Assembly (NCBI GenBank): GCA_964019425.1
Contig: OZ025795.1
Location: 562,001 to 626,000 of the forward strand
DNA from: Flectonema sp. DT1601
Lineage: Eukaryota > Euglenozoa > Diplonemea > Diplonemida > Diplonemidae
DNA: 64,000 nt
Reading direction: 5' to 3'
Part shown: positions 50,127 to 62,017 of the stretch, one piece after another
How positions within the stretch are numbered: the stretch's first letter is position 1
How the letters are laid out: each line of letters opens with the position of its first letter
Notes under the pieces: generated by a model
Database searches by the model: none
What the model was told of the DNA's origin: nothing
Seen by the model: only the letters and a program-made list of their open reading frames with translations
Program-made: the position numbers and the translations under genes

Positions 50127-51034
50127 TTGCTGTTATCAAGTAGCCAGAAAGAATAAATTTAGGGGAAGTAAAGGTGTCAATCAAGGTTGCGCTACTTCGT
50201 AGAAAAGTGTTCTGATAATCATCAGCACCCCCCGCCTGAAATTTAAGTGCGACTTCTGTATCTGTTTACTCAGATACTTTATTTTGAAAGAATGCGTAAG
50301 GCTAAGTAGAAAACAAGTGATCTATTTTTTTTTAGGACAACGGGTTTCCGATAGCGGAAGCCAAGCAATCCTGTGGGAGTTAGAAAGATTTGTATCTATG
50401 ATGGGAAGAAACTTTTAGCAACTGTTTTAATTCTTATCGAGTCAGCCATCATTGATTCCTTCCTCTCTTCTTGTTTTGTGTTTTTGATTTCTCCGAGGAA
50501 AACTTTCCTTCACGAAAACCAGCTATTGATTTCCCTCAGCTGGGTCTCTATTTTTTGTTCCTTGGAAGAAGCTGTCGGAAGCACAAACGAGAGTTCTTTT
50601 TTTCATTCCGTTCGGTTTGGAGTGATTCTATTCAGATTTTCTTTTTATTATTTAATTTTTTTTCGTTTTTTTTCTGACCAGGTGCGATGAATAACCATGT
50701 TGTTGTTTTTGGGAGTGGATCTTTGCGGTTCTTTGCGGGGAATCTGTTTAGTACAAATGGAGTTCCGATGTTTTTTTATGGTTTCTGACAAGTTGACTCT
50801 CTCTCTCTTTCTCTTGTTGTTTTCCCTTCCCTTTTCATGCATGCTACGACAACATACGCAAGAGGTGCTCAACTATGTTCAGATTCCAGCGGTATTTTTA
50901 TTTTGCAATCGGTACCACGTTGCCGCTGACAGTGTGGGACGGTTCTTTAAGTTTTTCTTTCGGTGTGTAGACCTCAAAAAGAAGTATCAATTCCCCCTTC
51001 AGTTAACTCCTAACAAACTACATAAATAGTAAAA

Positions 51035-51877
51035 ATGGCAACTCTTAAGATCACAGCATCGCTTATCACTGGGTCTTTGATTGAAGTGGTTCCCACGTTC
51101 GAGAACAAGGTTCCAGGTAGTATTTACAGTTTCGATATTAGGTGCGTTGCGTACCCTGGAACTGTTGCAGGAGGTGATTTTGACTTCAACCCGACTACGG
51201 TCTTGGAGGGACAGACTGCTTTGTTGACGGAAGATTATGATAAATTTCCATTTGTTGCTGGGGATTACGTTGTGACTTGCGAGTCCAATATTATAGAGAT
51301 TGGATCTGGTGGTGCTAGTGGTCTTCATCCTATTGTTGGTGAACTTGGTGTTGTAGTTCCTGGTGCCCCTACTTGCGATTCTGGAGTGTCGAGCTCAGCG
51401 GCGGCCGTTACCATCACTCCTGTGGATATCGTTGACGGGGTGTTGGATGTTACTCACACGCGTTACACGCAGTTCCCTGACGTGATCTCGATGATGAAGG
51501 GATTCCCGTTCCCAAGAACAGTGGTCTCAGGAACCCAGGTACACCTGAAGTGCTGTGCCGGGGAAGAGTGTGCTTTCGCATTCGCCCTTTACAGATGTGA
51601 GGCATGCACCGGACCAAAGCCATTCGGAATGACCAAGAAGTTGTTGTTGGACAACTGGGACAGTGCCTCTTGCTCACCAAAATTCGATGTGGACTTCAGC
51701 ACCACCCTCTTCTACAAGAACGTGCAGGGACCATATGAGAAGACCTTCGACCTCCAGCACGATGAGTTGTTTGTTGTTCTCATGAAGGACGGATCCCTTC
51801 CTGCTCCACTTTGTAGCAAGCCACATGGACCGTTCCCAACGGGAACTAACTGCGGTGACCGATGCCCGACCCTCTAA
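51035..51877 (+). CDS. Array protein, copy 4 (A219V variant)
   Basis: This is the only copy whose protein differs. A C-to-T change at 51690 turns Ala219 (GCG) into Val (GTG) in the KFDADFST context. The change is at a CpG, consistent with a single recent deamination-type mutation. Otherwise it equals copy 1. Confidence 0.9.
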   Translation: MATLKITASLITGSLIEVVPTFENKVPGSIYSFDIRCVAYPGTVAGGDFDFNPTTVLEGQTALLTEDYDKFPFVAGDYVVTCESNIIEIGSGGASGLHPIVGELGVVVPGAPTCDSGVSSSAAAVTITPVDIVDGVLDVTHTRYTQFPDVISMMKGFPFPRTVVSGTQVHLKCCAGEECAFAFALYRCEACTGPKPFGMTKKLLLDNWDSASCSPKFDVDFSTTLFYKNVQGPYEKTFDLQHDELFVVLMKDGSLPAPLCSKPHGPFPTGTNCGDRCPTL

Positions 51878-52785
51878 TTGCTGTTATCAAGTAGCCAGAA
51901 AGAATAAATTTAGGGGAAGTAAAGGTGTCAATCAAGGTTGCGCTACTTCGTAGAAAAGTGTTCTGATAATCATCAGCACCCCCCGCCTGAAATTTAAGTG
52001 CGACTTCTGTATCTGTTTACTCAGATACTTTATTTTGAAAGAATGCGTAAGGCTAAGTAGAAAACAAGTGATCTATTTTTTTTTAGGACAACGGGTTTCC
52101 GATAGCGGAAGCCAAGCAATCCTGTGGGAGTTAGAAAGATTTGTATCTATGATGGGAAGAAACTTTTAGCAACTGTTTTAATTCTTATCGAGTCAGCCAT
52201 CATTGATTCCTTCCTCTCTTCTTGTTTTGTGTTTTTGATTTCTCCGAGGAAAACTTTCCTTCACGAAAACCAGCTATTGATTTCCCTCAGCTGGGTCTCT
52301 ATTTTTTGTTCCTTGGAAGAAGCTGTCGGAAGCACAAACGAGAGTTCTTTTTTTCATTCCGTTCGGTTTGGAGTGATTCTATTCAGATTTTCTTTTTATT
52401 ATTTAATTTTTTTTCGTTTTTTTTCTGACCAGGTGCGATGAATAACCATGTTGTTGTTTTTGGGAGTGGATCTTTGCGGTTCTTTGCGGGGAATCTGTTT
52501 AGTACAAATGGAGTTCCGATGTTTTTTTATGGTTTCTGACAAGTTGACTCTCTCTCTCTTTCTCTTGTTGTTTTCCCTTCCCTTTTCATGCATGCTACGA
52601 CAACATACGCAAGAGGTGCTCAACTATGTTCAGATTCCAGCGGTATTTTTATTTTGCAATCGGTACCACGTTGCCGCTGACAGTGTGGGACGGTTCTTTA
52701 AGTTTTTCTTTCGGTGTGTAGACCTCAAAAAGAAGTATCAATTCCCCCTTCAGTTAACTCCTAACAAACTACATAAATAGTAAAA

Positions 52786-53628
52786 ATGGCAACTCTTAAG
52801 ATCACAGCATCGCTTATCACTGGGTCTTTGATTGAAGTGGTTCCCACGTTCGAGAACAAGGTTCCAGGTAGTATTTACAGTTTCGATATTAGGTGCGTTG
52901 CGTACCCTGGAACTGTTGCAGGAGGTGATTTTGACTTCAACCCGACTACGGTCTTGGAGGGACAGACTGCTTTGTTGACGGAAGATTATGATAAATTTCC
53001 ATTTGTTGCTGGGGATTACGTTGTGACTTGCGAGTCCAATATTATAGAGATTGGATCTGGTGGTGCTAGTGGTCTTCATCCTATTGTTGGTGAACTTGGT
53101 GTTGTAGTTCCTGGTGCCCCTACTTGCGATTCTGGAGTGTCGAGCTCAGCGGCGGCCGTTACCATCACTCCTGTGGATATCGTTGACGGGGTGTTGGATG
53201 TTACTCACACGCGTTACACGCAGTTCCCTGACGTGATCTCGATGATGAAGGGATTCCCGTTCCCAAGAACAGTGGTCTCAGGAACCCAGGTACACCTGAA
53301 GTGCTGTGCCGGGGAAGAGTGTGCTTTCGCATTCGCCCTTTACAGATGTGAGGCATGCACCGGACCAAAGCCATTCGGAATGACCAAGAAGTTGTTGTTG
53401 GACAACTGGGACAGTGCCTCTTGCTCACCAAAATTCGATGCGGACTTCAGCACCACCCTCTTCTACAAGAACGTGCAGGGACCATATGAGAAGACCTTCG
53501 ACCTCCAGCACGATGAGTTGTTTGTTGTTCTCATGAAGGACGGATCCCTTCCTGCTCCACTTTGTAGCAAGCCACATGGACCGTTCCCAACGGGAACTAA
53601 CTGCGGTGACCGATGCCCGACCCTCTAA
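52786..53628 (+). CDS. Array protein, copy 5
   Basis: The protein is identical to copy 1 and carries Ala at residue 219, so the copy 4 variant has not spread to this neighbour. Confidence 0.9.
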   Translation: MATLKITASLITGSLIEVVPTFENKVPGSIYSFDIRCVAYPGTVAGGDFDFNPTTVLEGQTALLTEDYDKFPFVAGDYVVTCESNIIEIGSGGASGLHPIVGELGVVVPGAPTCDSGVSSSAAAVTITPVDIVDGVLDVTHTRYTQFPDVISMMKGFPFPRTVVSGTQVHLKCCAGEECAFAFALYRCEACTGPKPFGMTKKLLLDNWDSASCSPKFDADFSTTLFYKNVQGPYEKTFDLQHDELFVVLMKDGSLPAPLCSKPHGPFPTGTNCGDRCPTL

Positions 53629-54536
53629 TTGCTGTTATCAAGTAGCCAGAAAGAATAAATTTAGGGGAAGTAAAGGTGTCAATCAAGGTTGCGCTACTTC
53701 GTAGAAAAGTGTTCTGATAATCATCAGCACCCCCCGCCTGAAATTTAAGTGCGACTTCTGTATCTGTTTACTCAGATACTTTATTTTGAAAGAATGCGTA
53801 AGGCTAAGTAGAAAACAAGTGATCTATTTTTTTTTAGGACAACGGGTTTCCGATAGCGGAAGCCAAGCAATCCTGTGGGAGTTAGAAAGATTTGTATCTA
53901 TGATGGGAAGAAACTTTTAGCAACTGTTTTAATTCTTATCGAGTCAGCCATCATTGATTCCTTCCTCTCTTCTTGTTTTGTGTTTTTGATTTCTCCGAGG
54001 AAAACTTTCCTTCACGAAAACCAGCTATTGATTTCCCTCAGCTGGGTCTCTATTTTTTGTTCCTTGGAAGAAGCTGTCGGAAGCACAAACGAGAGTTCTT
54101 TTTTTCATTCCGTTCGGTTTGGAGTGATTCTATTCAGATTTTCTTTTTATTATTTAATTTTTTTTCGTTTTTTTTCTGACCAGGTGCGATGAATAACCAT
54201 GTTGTTGTTTTTGGGAGTGGATCTTTGCGGTTCTTTGCGGGGAATCTGTTTAGTACAAATGGAGTTCCGATGTTTTTTTATGGTTTCTGACAAGTTGACT
54301 CTCTCTCTCTTTCTCTTGTTGTTTTCCCTTCCCTTTTCATGCATGCTACGACAACATACGCAAGAGGTGCTCAACTATGTTCAGATTCCAGCGGTATTTT
54401 TATTTTGCAATCGGTACCACGTTGCCGCTGACAGTGTGGGACGGTTCTTTAAGTTTTTCTTTCGGTGTGTAGACCTCAAAAAGAAGTATCAATTCCCCCT
54501 TCAGTTAACTCCTAACAAACTACATAAATAGTAAAA

Positions 54537-55379
54537 ATGGCAACTCTTAAGATCACAGCATCGCTTATCACTGGGTCTTTGATTGAAGTGGTTCCCACGT
54601 TCGAGAACAAGGTTCCAGGTAGTATTTACAGTTTCGATATTAGGTGCGTTGCGTACCCTGGAACTGTTGCAGGAGGTGATTTTGACTTCAACCCGACTAC
54701 GGTCTTGGAGGGACAGACTGCTTTGTTGACGGAAGATTATGATAAATTTCCATTTGTTGCTGGGGATTACGTTGTGACTTGCGAGTCCAATATTATAGAG
54801 ATTGGATCTGGTGGTGCTAGTGGTCTTCATCCTATTGTTGGTGAACTTGGTGTTGTAGTTCCTGGTGCCCCTACTTGCGATTCTGGAGTGTCGAGCTCAG
54901 CGGCGGCCGTTACCATCACTCCTGTGGATATCGTTGACGGGGTGTTGGATGTTACTCACACGCGTTACACGCAGTTCCCTGACGTGATCTCGATGATGAA
55001 GGGATTCCCGTTCCCAAGAACAGTGGTCTCAGGAACCCAGGTACACCTGAAGTGCTGTGCCGGGGAAGAGTGTGCTTTCGCATTCGCCCTTTACAGATGT
55101 GAGGCATGCACCGGACCAAAGCCATTCGGAATGACCAAGAAGTTGTTGTTGGACAACTGGGACAGTGCCTCTTGCTCACCAAAATTCGATGCGGACTTCA
55201 GCACCACCCTCTTCTACAAGAACGTGCAGGGACCATATGAGAAGACCTTCGACCTCCAGCACGATGAGTTGTTTGTTGTTCTCATGAAGGACGGATCCCT
55301 TCCTGCTCCACTTTGTAGCAAGCCACATGGACCGTTCCCAACGGGAACTAACTGCGGTGACCGATGCCCGACCCTCTAA
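54537..55379 (+). CDS. Array protein, copy 6
   Basis: The protein is identical to copy 1, with standard spacers on both sides. Confidence 0.9.
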   Translation: MATLKITASLITGSLIEVVPTFENKVPGSIYSFDIRCVAYPGTVAGGDFDFNPTTVLEGQTALLTEDYDKFPFVAGDYVVTCESNIIEIGSGGASGLHPIVGELGVVVPGAPTCDSGVSSSAAAVTITPVDIVDGVLDVTHTRYTQFPDVISMMKGFPFPRTVVSGTQVHLKCCAGEECAFAFALYRCEACTGPKPFGMTKKLLLDNWDSASCSPKFDADFSTTLFYKNVQGPYEKTFDLQHDELFVVLMKDGSLPAPLCSKPHGPFPTGTNCGDRCPTL

Positions 55380-56287
55380 TTGCTGTTATCAAGTAGCCAG
55401 AAAGAATAAATTTAGGGGAAGTAAAGGTGTCAATCAAGGTTGCGCTACTTCGTAGAAAAGTGTTCTGATAATCATCAGCACCCCCCGCCTGAAATTTAAG
55501 TGCGACTTCTGTATCTGTTTACTCAGATACTTTATTTTGAAAGAATGCGTAAGGCTAAGTAGAAAACAAGTGATCTATTTTTTTTTAGGACAACGGGTTT
55601 CCGATAGCGGAAGCCAAGCAATCCTGTGGGAGTTAGAAAGATTTGTATCTATGATGGGAAGAAACTTTTAGCAACTGTTTTAATTCTTATCGAGTCAGCC
55701 ATCATTGATTCCTTCCTCTCTTCTTGTTTTGTGTTTTTGATTTCTCCGAGGAAAACTTTCCTTCACGAAAACCAGCTATTGATTTCCCTCAGCTGGGTCT
55801 CTATTTTTTGTTCCTTGGAAGAAGCTGTCGGAAGCACAAACGAGAGTTCTTTTTTTCATTCCGTTCGGTTTGGAGTGATTCTATTCAGATTTTCTTTTTA
55901 TTATTTAATTTTTTTTCGTTTTTTTTCTGACCAGGTGCGATGAATAACCATGTTGTTGTTTTTGGGAGTGGATCTTTGCGGTTCTTTGCGGGGAATCTGT
56001 TTAGTACAAATGGAGTTCCGATGTTTTTTTATGGTTTCTGACAAGTTGACTCTCTCTCTCTTTCTCTTGTTGTTTTCCCTTCCCTTTTCATGCATGCTAC
56101 GACAACATACGCAAGAGGTGCTCAACTATGTTCAGATTCCAGCGGTATTTTTATTTTGCAATCGGTACCACGTTGCCGCTGACAGTGTGGGACGGTTCTT
56201 TAAGTTTTTCTTTCGGTGTGTAGACCTCAAAAAGAAGTATCAATTCCCCCTTCAGTTAACTCCTAACAAACTACATAAATAGTAAAA

Positions 56288-57130
56288 ATGGCAACTCTTA
56301 AGATCACAGCATCGCTTATCACTGGGTCTTTGATTGAAGTGGTTCCCACGTTCGAGAACAAGGTTCCAGGTAGTATTTACAGTTTCGATATTAGGTGCGT
56401 TGCGTACCCTGGAACTGTTGCAGGAGGTGATTTTGACTTCAACCCGACTACGGTCTTGGAGGGACAGACTGCTTTGTTGACGGAAGATTATGATAAATTT
56501 CCATTTGTTGCTGGGGATTACGTTGTGACTTGCGAGTCCAATATTATAGAGATTGGATCTGGTGGTGCTAGTGGTCTTCATCCTATTGTTGGTGAACTTG
56601 GTGTTGTAGTTCCTGGTGCCCCTACTTGCGATTCTGGAGTGTCGAGCTCAGCGGCGGCCGTTACCATCACTCCTGTGGATATCGTTGACGGGGTGTTGGA
56701 TGTTACTCACACGCGTTACACGCAGTTCCCTGACGTGATCTCGATGATGAAGGGATTCCCGTTCCCAAGAACAGTGGTCTCAGGAACCCAGGTACACCTG
56801 AAGTGCTGTGCCGGGGAAGAGTGTGCTTTCGCATTCGCCCTTTACAGATGTGAGGCATGCACCGGACCAAAGCCATTCGGAATGACCAAGAAGTTGTTGT
56901 TGGACAACTGGGACAGTGCCTCTTGCTCACCAAAATTCGATGCGGACTTCAGCACCACCCTCTTCTACAAGAACGTGCAGGGACCATATGAGAAGACCTT
57001 CGACCTCCAGCACGATGAGTTGTTTGTTGTTCTCATGAAGGACGGATCCCTTCCTGCTCCACTTTGTAGCAAGCCACATGGACCGTTCCCAACGGGAACT
57101 AACTGCGGTGACCGATGCCCGACCCTCTAA
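56288..57130 (+). CDS. Array protein, copy 7
   Basis: The protein is identical to copy 1, with standard spacers on both sides. Confidence 0.9.
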   Translation: MATLKITASLITGSLIEVVPTFENKVPGSIYSFDIRCVAYPGTVAGGDFDFNPTTVLEGQTALLTEDYDKFPFVAGDYVVTCESNIIEIGSGGASGLHPIVGELGVVVPGAPTCDSGVSSSAAAVTITPVDIVDGVLDVTHTRYTQFPDVISMMKGFPFPRTVVSGTQVHLKCCAGEECAFAFALYRCEACTGPKPFGMTKKLLLDNWDSASCSPKFDADFSTTLFYKNVQGPYEKTFDLQHDELFVVLMKDGSLPAPLCSKPHGPFPTGTNCGDRCPTL

Positions 57131-58038
57131 TTGCTGTTATCAAGTAGCCAGAAAGAATAAATTTAGGGGAAGTAAAGGTGTCAATCAAGGTTGCGCTACT
57201 TCGTAGAAAAGTGTTCTGATAATCATCAGCACCCCCCGCCTGAAATTTAAGTGCGACTTCTGTATCTGTTTACTCAGATACTTTATTTTGAAAGAATGCG
57301 TAAGGCTAAGTAGAAAACAAGTGATCTATTTTTTTTTAGGACAACGGGTTTCCGATAGCGGAAGCCAAGCAATCCTGTGGGAGTTAGAAAGATTTGTATC
57401 TATGATGGGAAGAAACTTTTAGCAACTGTTTTAATTCTTATCGAGTCAGCCATCATTGATTCCTTCCTCTCTTCTTGTTTTGTGTTTTTGATTTCTCCGA
57501 GGAAAACTTTCCTTCACGAAAACCAGCTATTGATTTCCCTCAGCTGGGTCTCTATTTTTTGTTCCTTGGAAGAAGCTGTCGGAAGCACAAACGAGAGTTC
57601 TTTTTTTCATTCCGTTCGGTTTGGAGTGATTCTATTCAGATTTTCTTTTTATTATTTAATTTTTTTTCGTTTTTTTTCTGACCAGGTGCGATGAATAACC
57701 ATGTTGTTGTTTTTGGGAGTGGATCTTTGCGGTTCTTTGCGGGGAATCTGTTTAGTACAAATGGAGTTCCGATGTTTTTTTATGGTTTCTGACAAGTTGA
57801 CTCTCTCTCTCTTTCTCTTGTTGTTTTCCCTTCCCTTTTCATGCATGCTACGACAACATACGCAAGAGGTGCTCAACTATGTTCAGATTCCAGCGGTATT
57901 TTTATTTTGCAATCGGTACCACGTTGCCGCTGACAGTGTGGGACGGTTCTTTAAGTTTTTCTTTCGGTGTGTAGACCTCAAAAAGAAGTATCAATTCCCC
58001 CTTCAGTTAACTCCTAACAAACTACATAAATAGTAAAA

Positions 58039-58881
58039 ATGGCAACTCTTAAGATCACAGCATCGCTTATCACTGGGTCTTTGATTGAAGTGGTTCCCAC
58101 GTTCGAGAACAAGGTTCCAGGTAGTATTTACAGTTTCGATATTAGGTGCGTTGCGTACCCTGGAACTGTTGCAGGAGGTGATTTTGACTTCAACCCGACT
58201 ACGGTCTTGGAGGGACAGACTGCTTTGTTGACGGAAGATTATGATAAATTTCCATTTGTTGCTGGGGATTACGTTGTGACTTGCGAGTCCAATATTATAG
58301 AGATTGGATCTGGTGGTGCTAGTGGTCTTCATCCTATTGTTGGTGAACTTGGTGTTGTAGTTCCTGGTGCCCCTACTTGCGATTCTGGAGTGTCGAGCTC
58401 AGCGGCGGCCGTTACCATCACTCCTGTGGATATCGTTGACGGGGTGTTGGATGTTACTCACACGCGTTACACGCAGTTCCCTGACGTGATCTCGATGATG
58501 AAGGGATTCCCGTTCCCAAGAACAGTGGTCTCAGGAACCCAGGTACACCTGAAGTGCTGTGCCGGGGAAGAGTGTGCTTTCGCATTCGCCCTTTACAGAT
58601 GTGAGGCATGCACCGGACCAAAGCCATTCGGAATGACCAAGAAGTTGTTGTTGGACAACTGGGACAGTGCCTCTTGCTCACCAAAATTCGATGCGGACTT
58701 CAGCACCACCCTCTTCTACAAGAACGTGCAGGGACCATATGAGAAGACCTTCGACCTCCAGCACGATGAGTTGTTTGTTGTTCTCATGAAGGACGGATCC
58801 CTTCCTGCTCCACTTTGTAGCAAGCCACATGGACCGTTCCCAACGGGAACTAACTGCGGTGACCGATGCCCGACCCTCTAA
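58039..58881 (+). CDS. Array protein, copy 8
   Basis: The protein is identical to copy 1. It is the last copy with the standard 3' spacer. Confidence 0.9.
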   Translation: MATLKITASLITGSLIEVVPTFENKVPGSIYSFDIRCVAYPGTVAGGDFDFNPTTVLEGQTALLTEDYDKFPFVAGDYVVTCESNIIEIGSGGASGLHPIVGELGVVVPGAPTCDSGVSSSAAAVTITPVDIVDGVLDVTHTRYTQFPDVISMMKGFPFPRTVVSGTQVHLKCCAGEECAFAFALYRCEACTGPKPFGMTKKLLLDNWDSASCSPKFDADFSTTLFYKNVQGPYEKTFDLQHDELFVVLMKDGSLPAPLCSKPHGPFPTGTNCGDRCPTL

Positions 58882-59789
58882 TTGCTGTTATCAAGTAGCC
58901 AGAAAGAATAAATTTAGGGGAAGTAAAGGTGTCAATCAAGGTTGCGCTACTTCGTAGAAAAGTGTTCTGATAATCATCAGCACCCCCCGCCTGAAATTTA
59001 AGTGCGACTTCTGTATCTGTTTACTCAGATACTTTATTTTGAAAGAATGCGTAAGGCTAAGTAGAAAACAAGTGATCTATTTTTTTTTAGGACAACGGGT
59101 TTCCGATAGCGGAAGCCAAGCAATCCTGTGGGAGTTAGAAAGATTTGTATCTATGATGGGAAGAAACTTTTAGCAACTGTTTTAATTCTTATCGAGTCAG
59201 CCATCATTGATTCCTTCCTCTCTTCTTGTTTTGTGTTTTTGATTTCTCCGAGGAAAACTTTCCTTCACGAAAACCAGCTATTGATTTCCCTCAGCTGGGT
59301 CTCTATTTTTTGTTCCTTGGAAGAAGCTGTCGGAAGCACAAACGAGAGTTCTTTTTTTCATTCCGTTCGGTTTGGAGTGATTCTATTCAGATTTTCTTTT
59401 TATTATTTAATTTTTTTTCGTTTTTTTTCTGACCAGGTGCGATGAATAACCATGTTGTTGTTTTTGGGAGTGGATCTTTGCGGTTCTTTGCGGGGAATCT
59501 GTTTAGTACAAATGGAGTTCCGATGTTTTTTTATGGTTTCTGACAAGTTGACTCTCTCTCTCTTTCTCTTGTTGTTTTCCCTTCCCTTTTCATGCATGCT
59601 ACGACAACATACGCAAGAGGTGCTCAACTATGTTCAGATTCCAGCGGTATTTTTATTTTGCAATCGGTACCACGTTGCCGCTGACAGTGTGGGACGGTTC
59701 TTTAAGTTTTTCTTTCGGTGTGTAGACCTCAAAAAGAAGTATCAATTCCCCCTTCAGTTAACTCCTAACAAACTACATAAATAGTAAAA

Positions 59790-60632
59790 ATGGCAACTCT
59801 TAAGATCACAGCATCGCTTATCACTGGGTCTTTGATTGAAGTGGTTCCCACGTTCGAGAACAAGGTTCCAGGTAGTATTTACAGTTTCGATATTAGGTGC
59901 GTTGCGTACCCTGGAACTGTTGCAGGAGGTGATTTTGACTTCAACCCGACTACGGTCTTGGAGGGACAGACTGCTTTGTTGACGGAAGATTATGATAAAT
60001 TTCCATTTGTTGCTGGGGATTACGTTGTGACTTGCGAGTCCAATATTATAGAGATTGGATCTGGTGGTGCTAGTGGTCTTCATCCTATTGTTGGTGAACT
60101 TGGTGTTGTAGTTCCTGGTGCCCCTACTTGCGATTCTGGAGTGTCGAGCTCAGCGGCGGCCGTTACCATCACTCCTGTGGATATCGTTGACGGGGTGTTG
60201 GATGTTACTCACACGCGTTACACGCAGTTCCCTGACGTGATCTCGATGATGAAGGGATTCCCGTTCCCAAGAACAGTGGTCTCAGGAACCCAGGTACACC
60301 TGAAGTGCTGTGCCGGGGAAGAGTGTGCTTTCGCATTCGCCCTTTACAGATGTGAGGCATGCACCGGACCAAAGCCATTCGGAATGACCAAGAAGTTGTT
60401 GTTGGACAACTGGGACAGTGCCTCTTGCTCACCAAAATTCGATGCGGACTTCAGCACCACCCTCTTCTACAAGAACGTGCAGGGACCATATGAGAAGACC
60501 TTCGACCTCCAGCACGATGAGTTGTTTGTTGTTCTCATGAAGGACGGATCCCTTCCTGCTCCACTTTGTAGCAAGCCACATGGACCGTTCCCAACGGGAA
60601 CTAACTGCGGTGACCGATGCCCGACCCTCTAA
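59790..60632 (+). CDS. Array protein, copy 9 (terminal copy with different 3' flank)
   Basis: The protein is identical to copy 1. Immediately after its TAA the sequence reads AGTATGATTTATGTCG, where all other copies have TTGCTGTTATCAAGTAGCC. It therefore lacks the shared 3' UTR, its hairpins and the T9-AG site, and its mRNA would have a unique 3' UTR and processing signals. Confidence 0.9.
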   Translation: MATLKITASLITGSLIEVVPTFENKVPGSIYSFDIRCVAYPGTVAGGDFDFNPTTVLEGQTALLTEDYDKFPFVAGDYVVTCESNIIEIGSGGASGLHPIVGELGVVVPGAPTCDSGVSSSAAAVTITPVDIVDGVLDVTHTRYTQFPDVISMMKGFPFPRTVVSGTQVHLKCCAGEECAFAFALYRCEACTGPKPFGMTKKLLLDNWDSASCSPKFDADFSTTLFYKNVQGPYEKTFDLQHDELFVVLMKDGSLPAPLCSKPHGPFPTGTNCGDRCPTL

Positions 60633-62017
60633 AGTATGATTTATGTCGTATTTTAAGTGATCAATTACCTCCACCATTTAGCAAATAAATTTATAAAAAG
60701 GTTTTGATTTTCTTCAATATCTTTGCCCAATTCCCTTTATACATTTGAGCATGCTGTGATGTGCAGTAAAGAATAATAATTGGTAAGAAATAGATCGTTC
60801 ATCCAGTGGAGTTTGTGCTCAGCTTGAGAATGTTCGGTTCTTGAAAAAGTGTCGAATACGTATTTGAGTTTGGCACTTCTGTTTTATTTTTCACTAATTA
60901 TGTGTCAGTAACAAAAAGACATTACGAGTTTATTGCTGCATACTTTCGCATTGCTTTATCCATTTTTGACTTTATTTTTATTTGCACCCTCCCCTATTGA
61001 TAATACGGTATCAGCTTTTTCCCTCCCTCATACCTTGATATTATCGTTGTCAAGATTTCATTCCCCAAGCTTCTTAGCTGAAAAAAATTTAAAAAAAAAA
61101 AAAAACACAAAGCACAAAACACAAAATGGTCTAAATGATTTTACTCTTTTCACGTGTGACCCCCGATATGCTTCTGATTATCTCTGGGCATGTATTAATT
61201 ATAGTATAACGATTTAAATGAATAAAAATATTCATTTTGTGTCGATCGTATAATTATCTTTTTCAGATGAAATTATCGGAAAAAAAGTAGAACTCAATAA
61301 AAAAAAAAAACAAAAACTAAAACTAAAACAAAACAAAAGTATTGAAGGGGTTCACAAACGTCTTTTTTTTTTATTATTCATTTTTATTTTTAGAATTTTT
61401 CAAAGATGCTTCTGAGTTATTTTTTTTATATATTTTTTTATTTGTTATTATTATTGCTGAGATGAACAGTATTTCAAAAACAATAAAAACTCTGGAAATA
61501 AATAAGAGCGCCTGCTTTTGCCAATCGATAAGGGGGGCGTTTGACTACATTTTCTTGAACAATGGTATAGTTTTTTTCAGCAAAAAAAAACAAAAACAAA
61601 AACAATAAAAAATCACCCAATCTATCGAAAAATTGTTTTTATTTTTTTATTATTCTTTGTCATTTTCTTTTTTTTTCCCACTCTCTTCTTTTCTTTTTCG
61701 TTCCCCTGCTGCTTGATAGTTTTTTTTTTTTCTTTTCTTGAGGATCTGAATGTAATTCGATGAGGTAAGTCTTATTAAGTTTGTTAATCGGTTCCTGTTA
61801 AAGAAAAGATTAATTTCTGAATGGAGAGAGCAGGGGAAAGACTTAAAGGAAATGAAAAAAAAAAAAGAAAAGGAAAAAAAATTCATACCGATCGTTGCAG
61901 TATTATAACACAAGAAATTACTTCACATGCAGGAGAGTATAAAAATGATAGCGCCATGGTATTCGTAAAAAGGAAGTGCTACTTTTTATTTTATTCTTTT
62001 CGAACAGCAATAAAAGA
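60633..62017. other. Long AT-rich intergenic region after the array
   Basis: These 1,385 bases contain many A and T runs and no recognisable gene. Short frames (60933-61217, 61342-61608, 61821-62021) are translations of homopolymer-rich DNA. TTATTCTTTTCGAACAG ends at 62007, 10 bases before the GH31 start codon, and is the likely acceptor. Confidence 0.55.

Larger units (their letters stand above)
45308..60632 (+). repeat. Tandem gene array: nine copies, 1,751-base period
   Basis: Nine coding copies start at 45782, 47533, 49284, 51035, 52786, 54537, 56288, 58039 and 59790. Each step is exactly 1,751 bases, so there is no net indel among eight spacers of 908 bases. Coding sequences look identical except for one base in copy 4. 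The spacer holds two perfect hairpins: GTATCTG-loop-CAGATAC at 46756-46775, and an 8-pair stem at 46841-46860 in copy 1. It also has a T9-AG acceptor-like site near 46833 and the two acceptors ahead of each ATG. The left edge is diverged. The right edge stops exactly at the stop codon of copy 9. The true copy number may be higher if assembly collapsed units. Confidence 0.97.
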
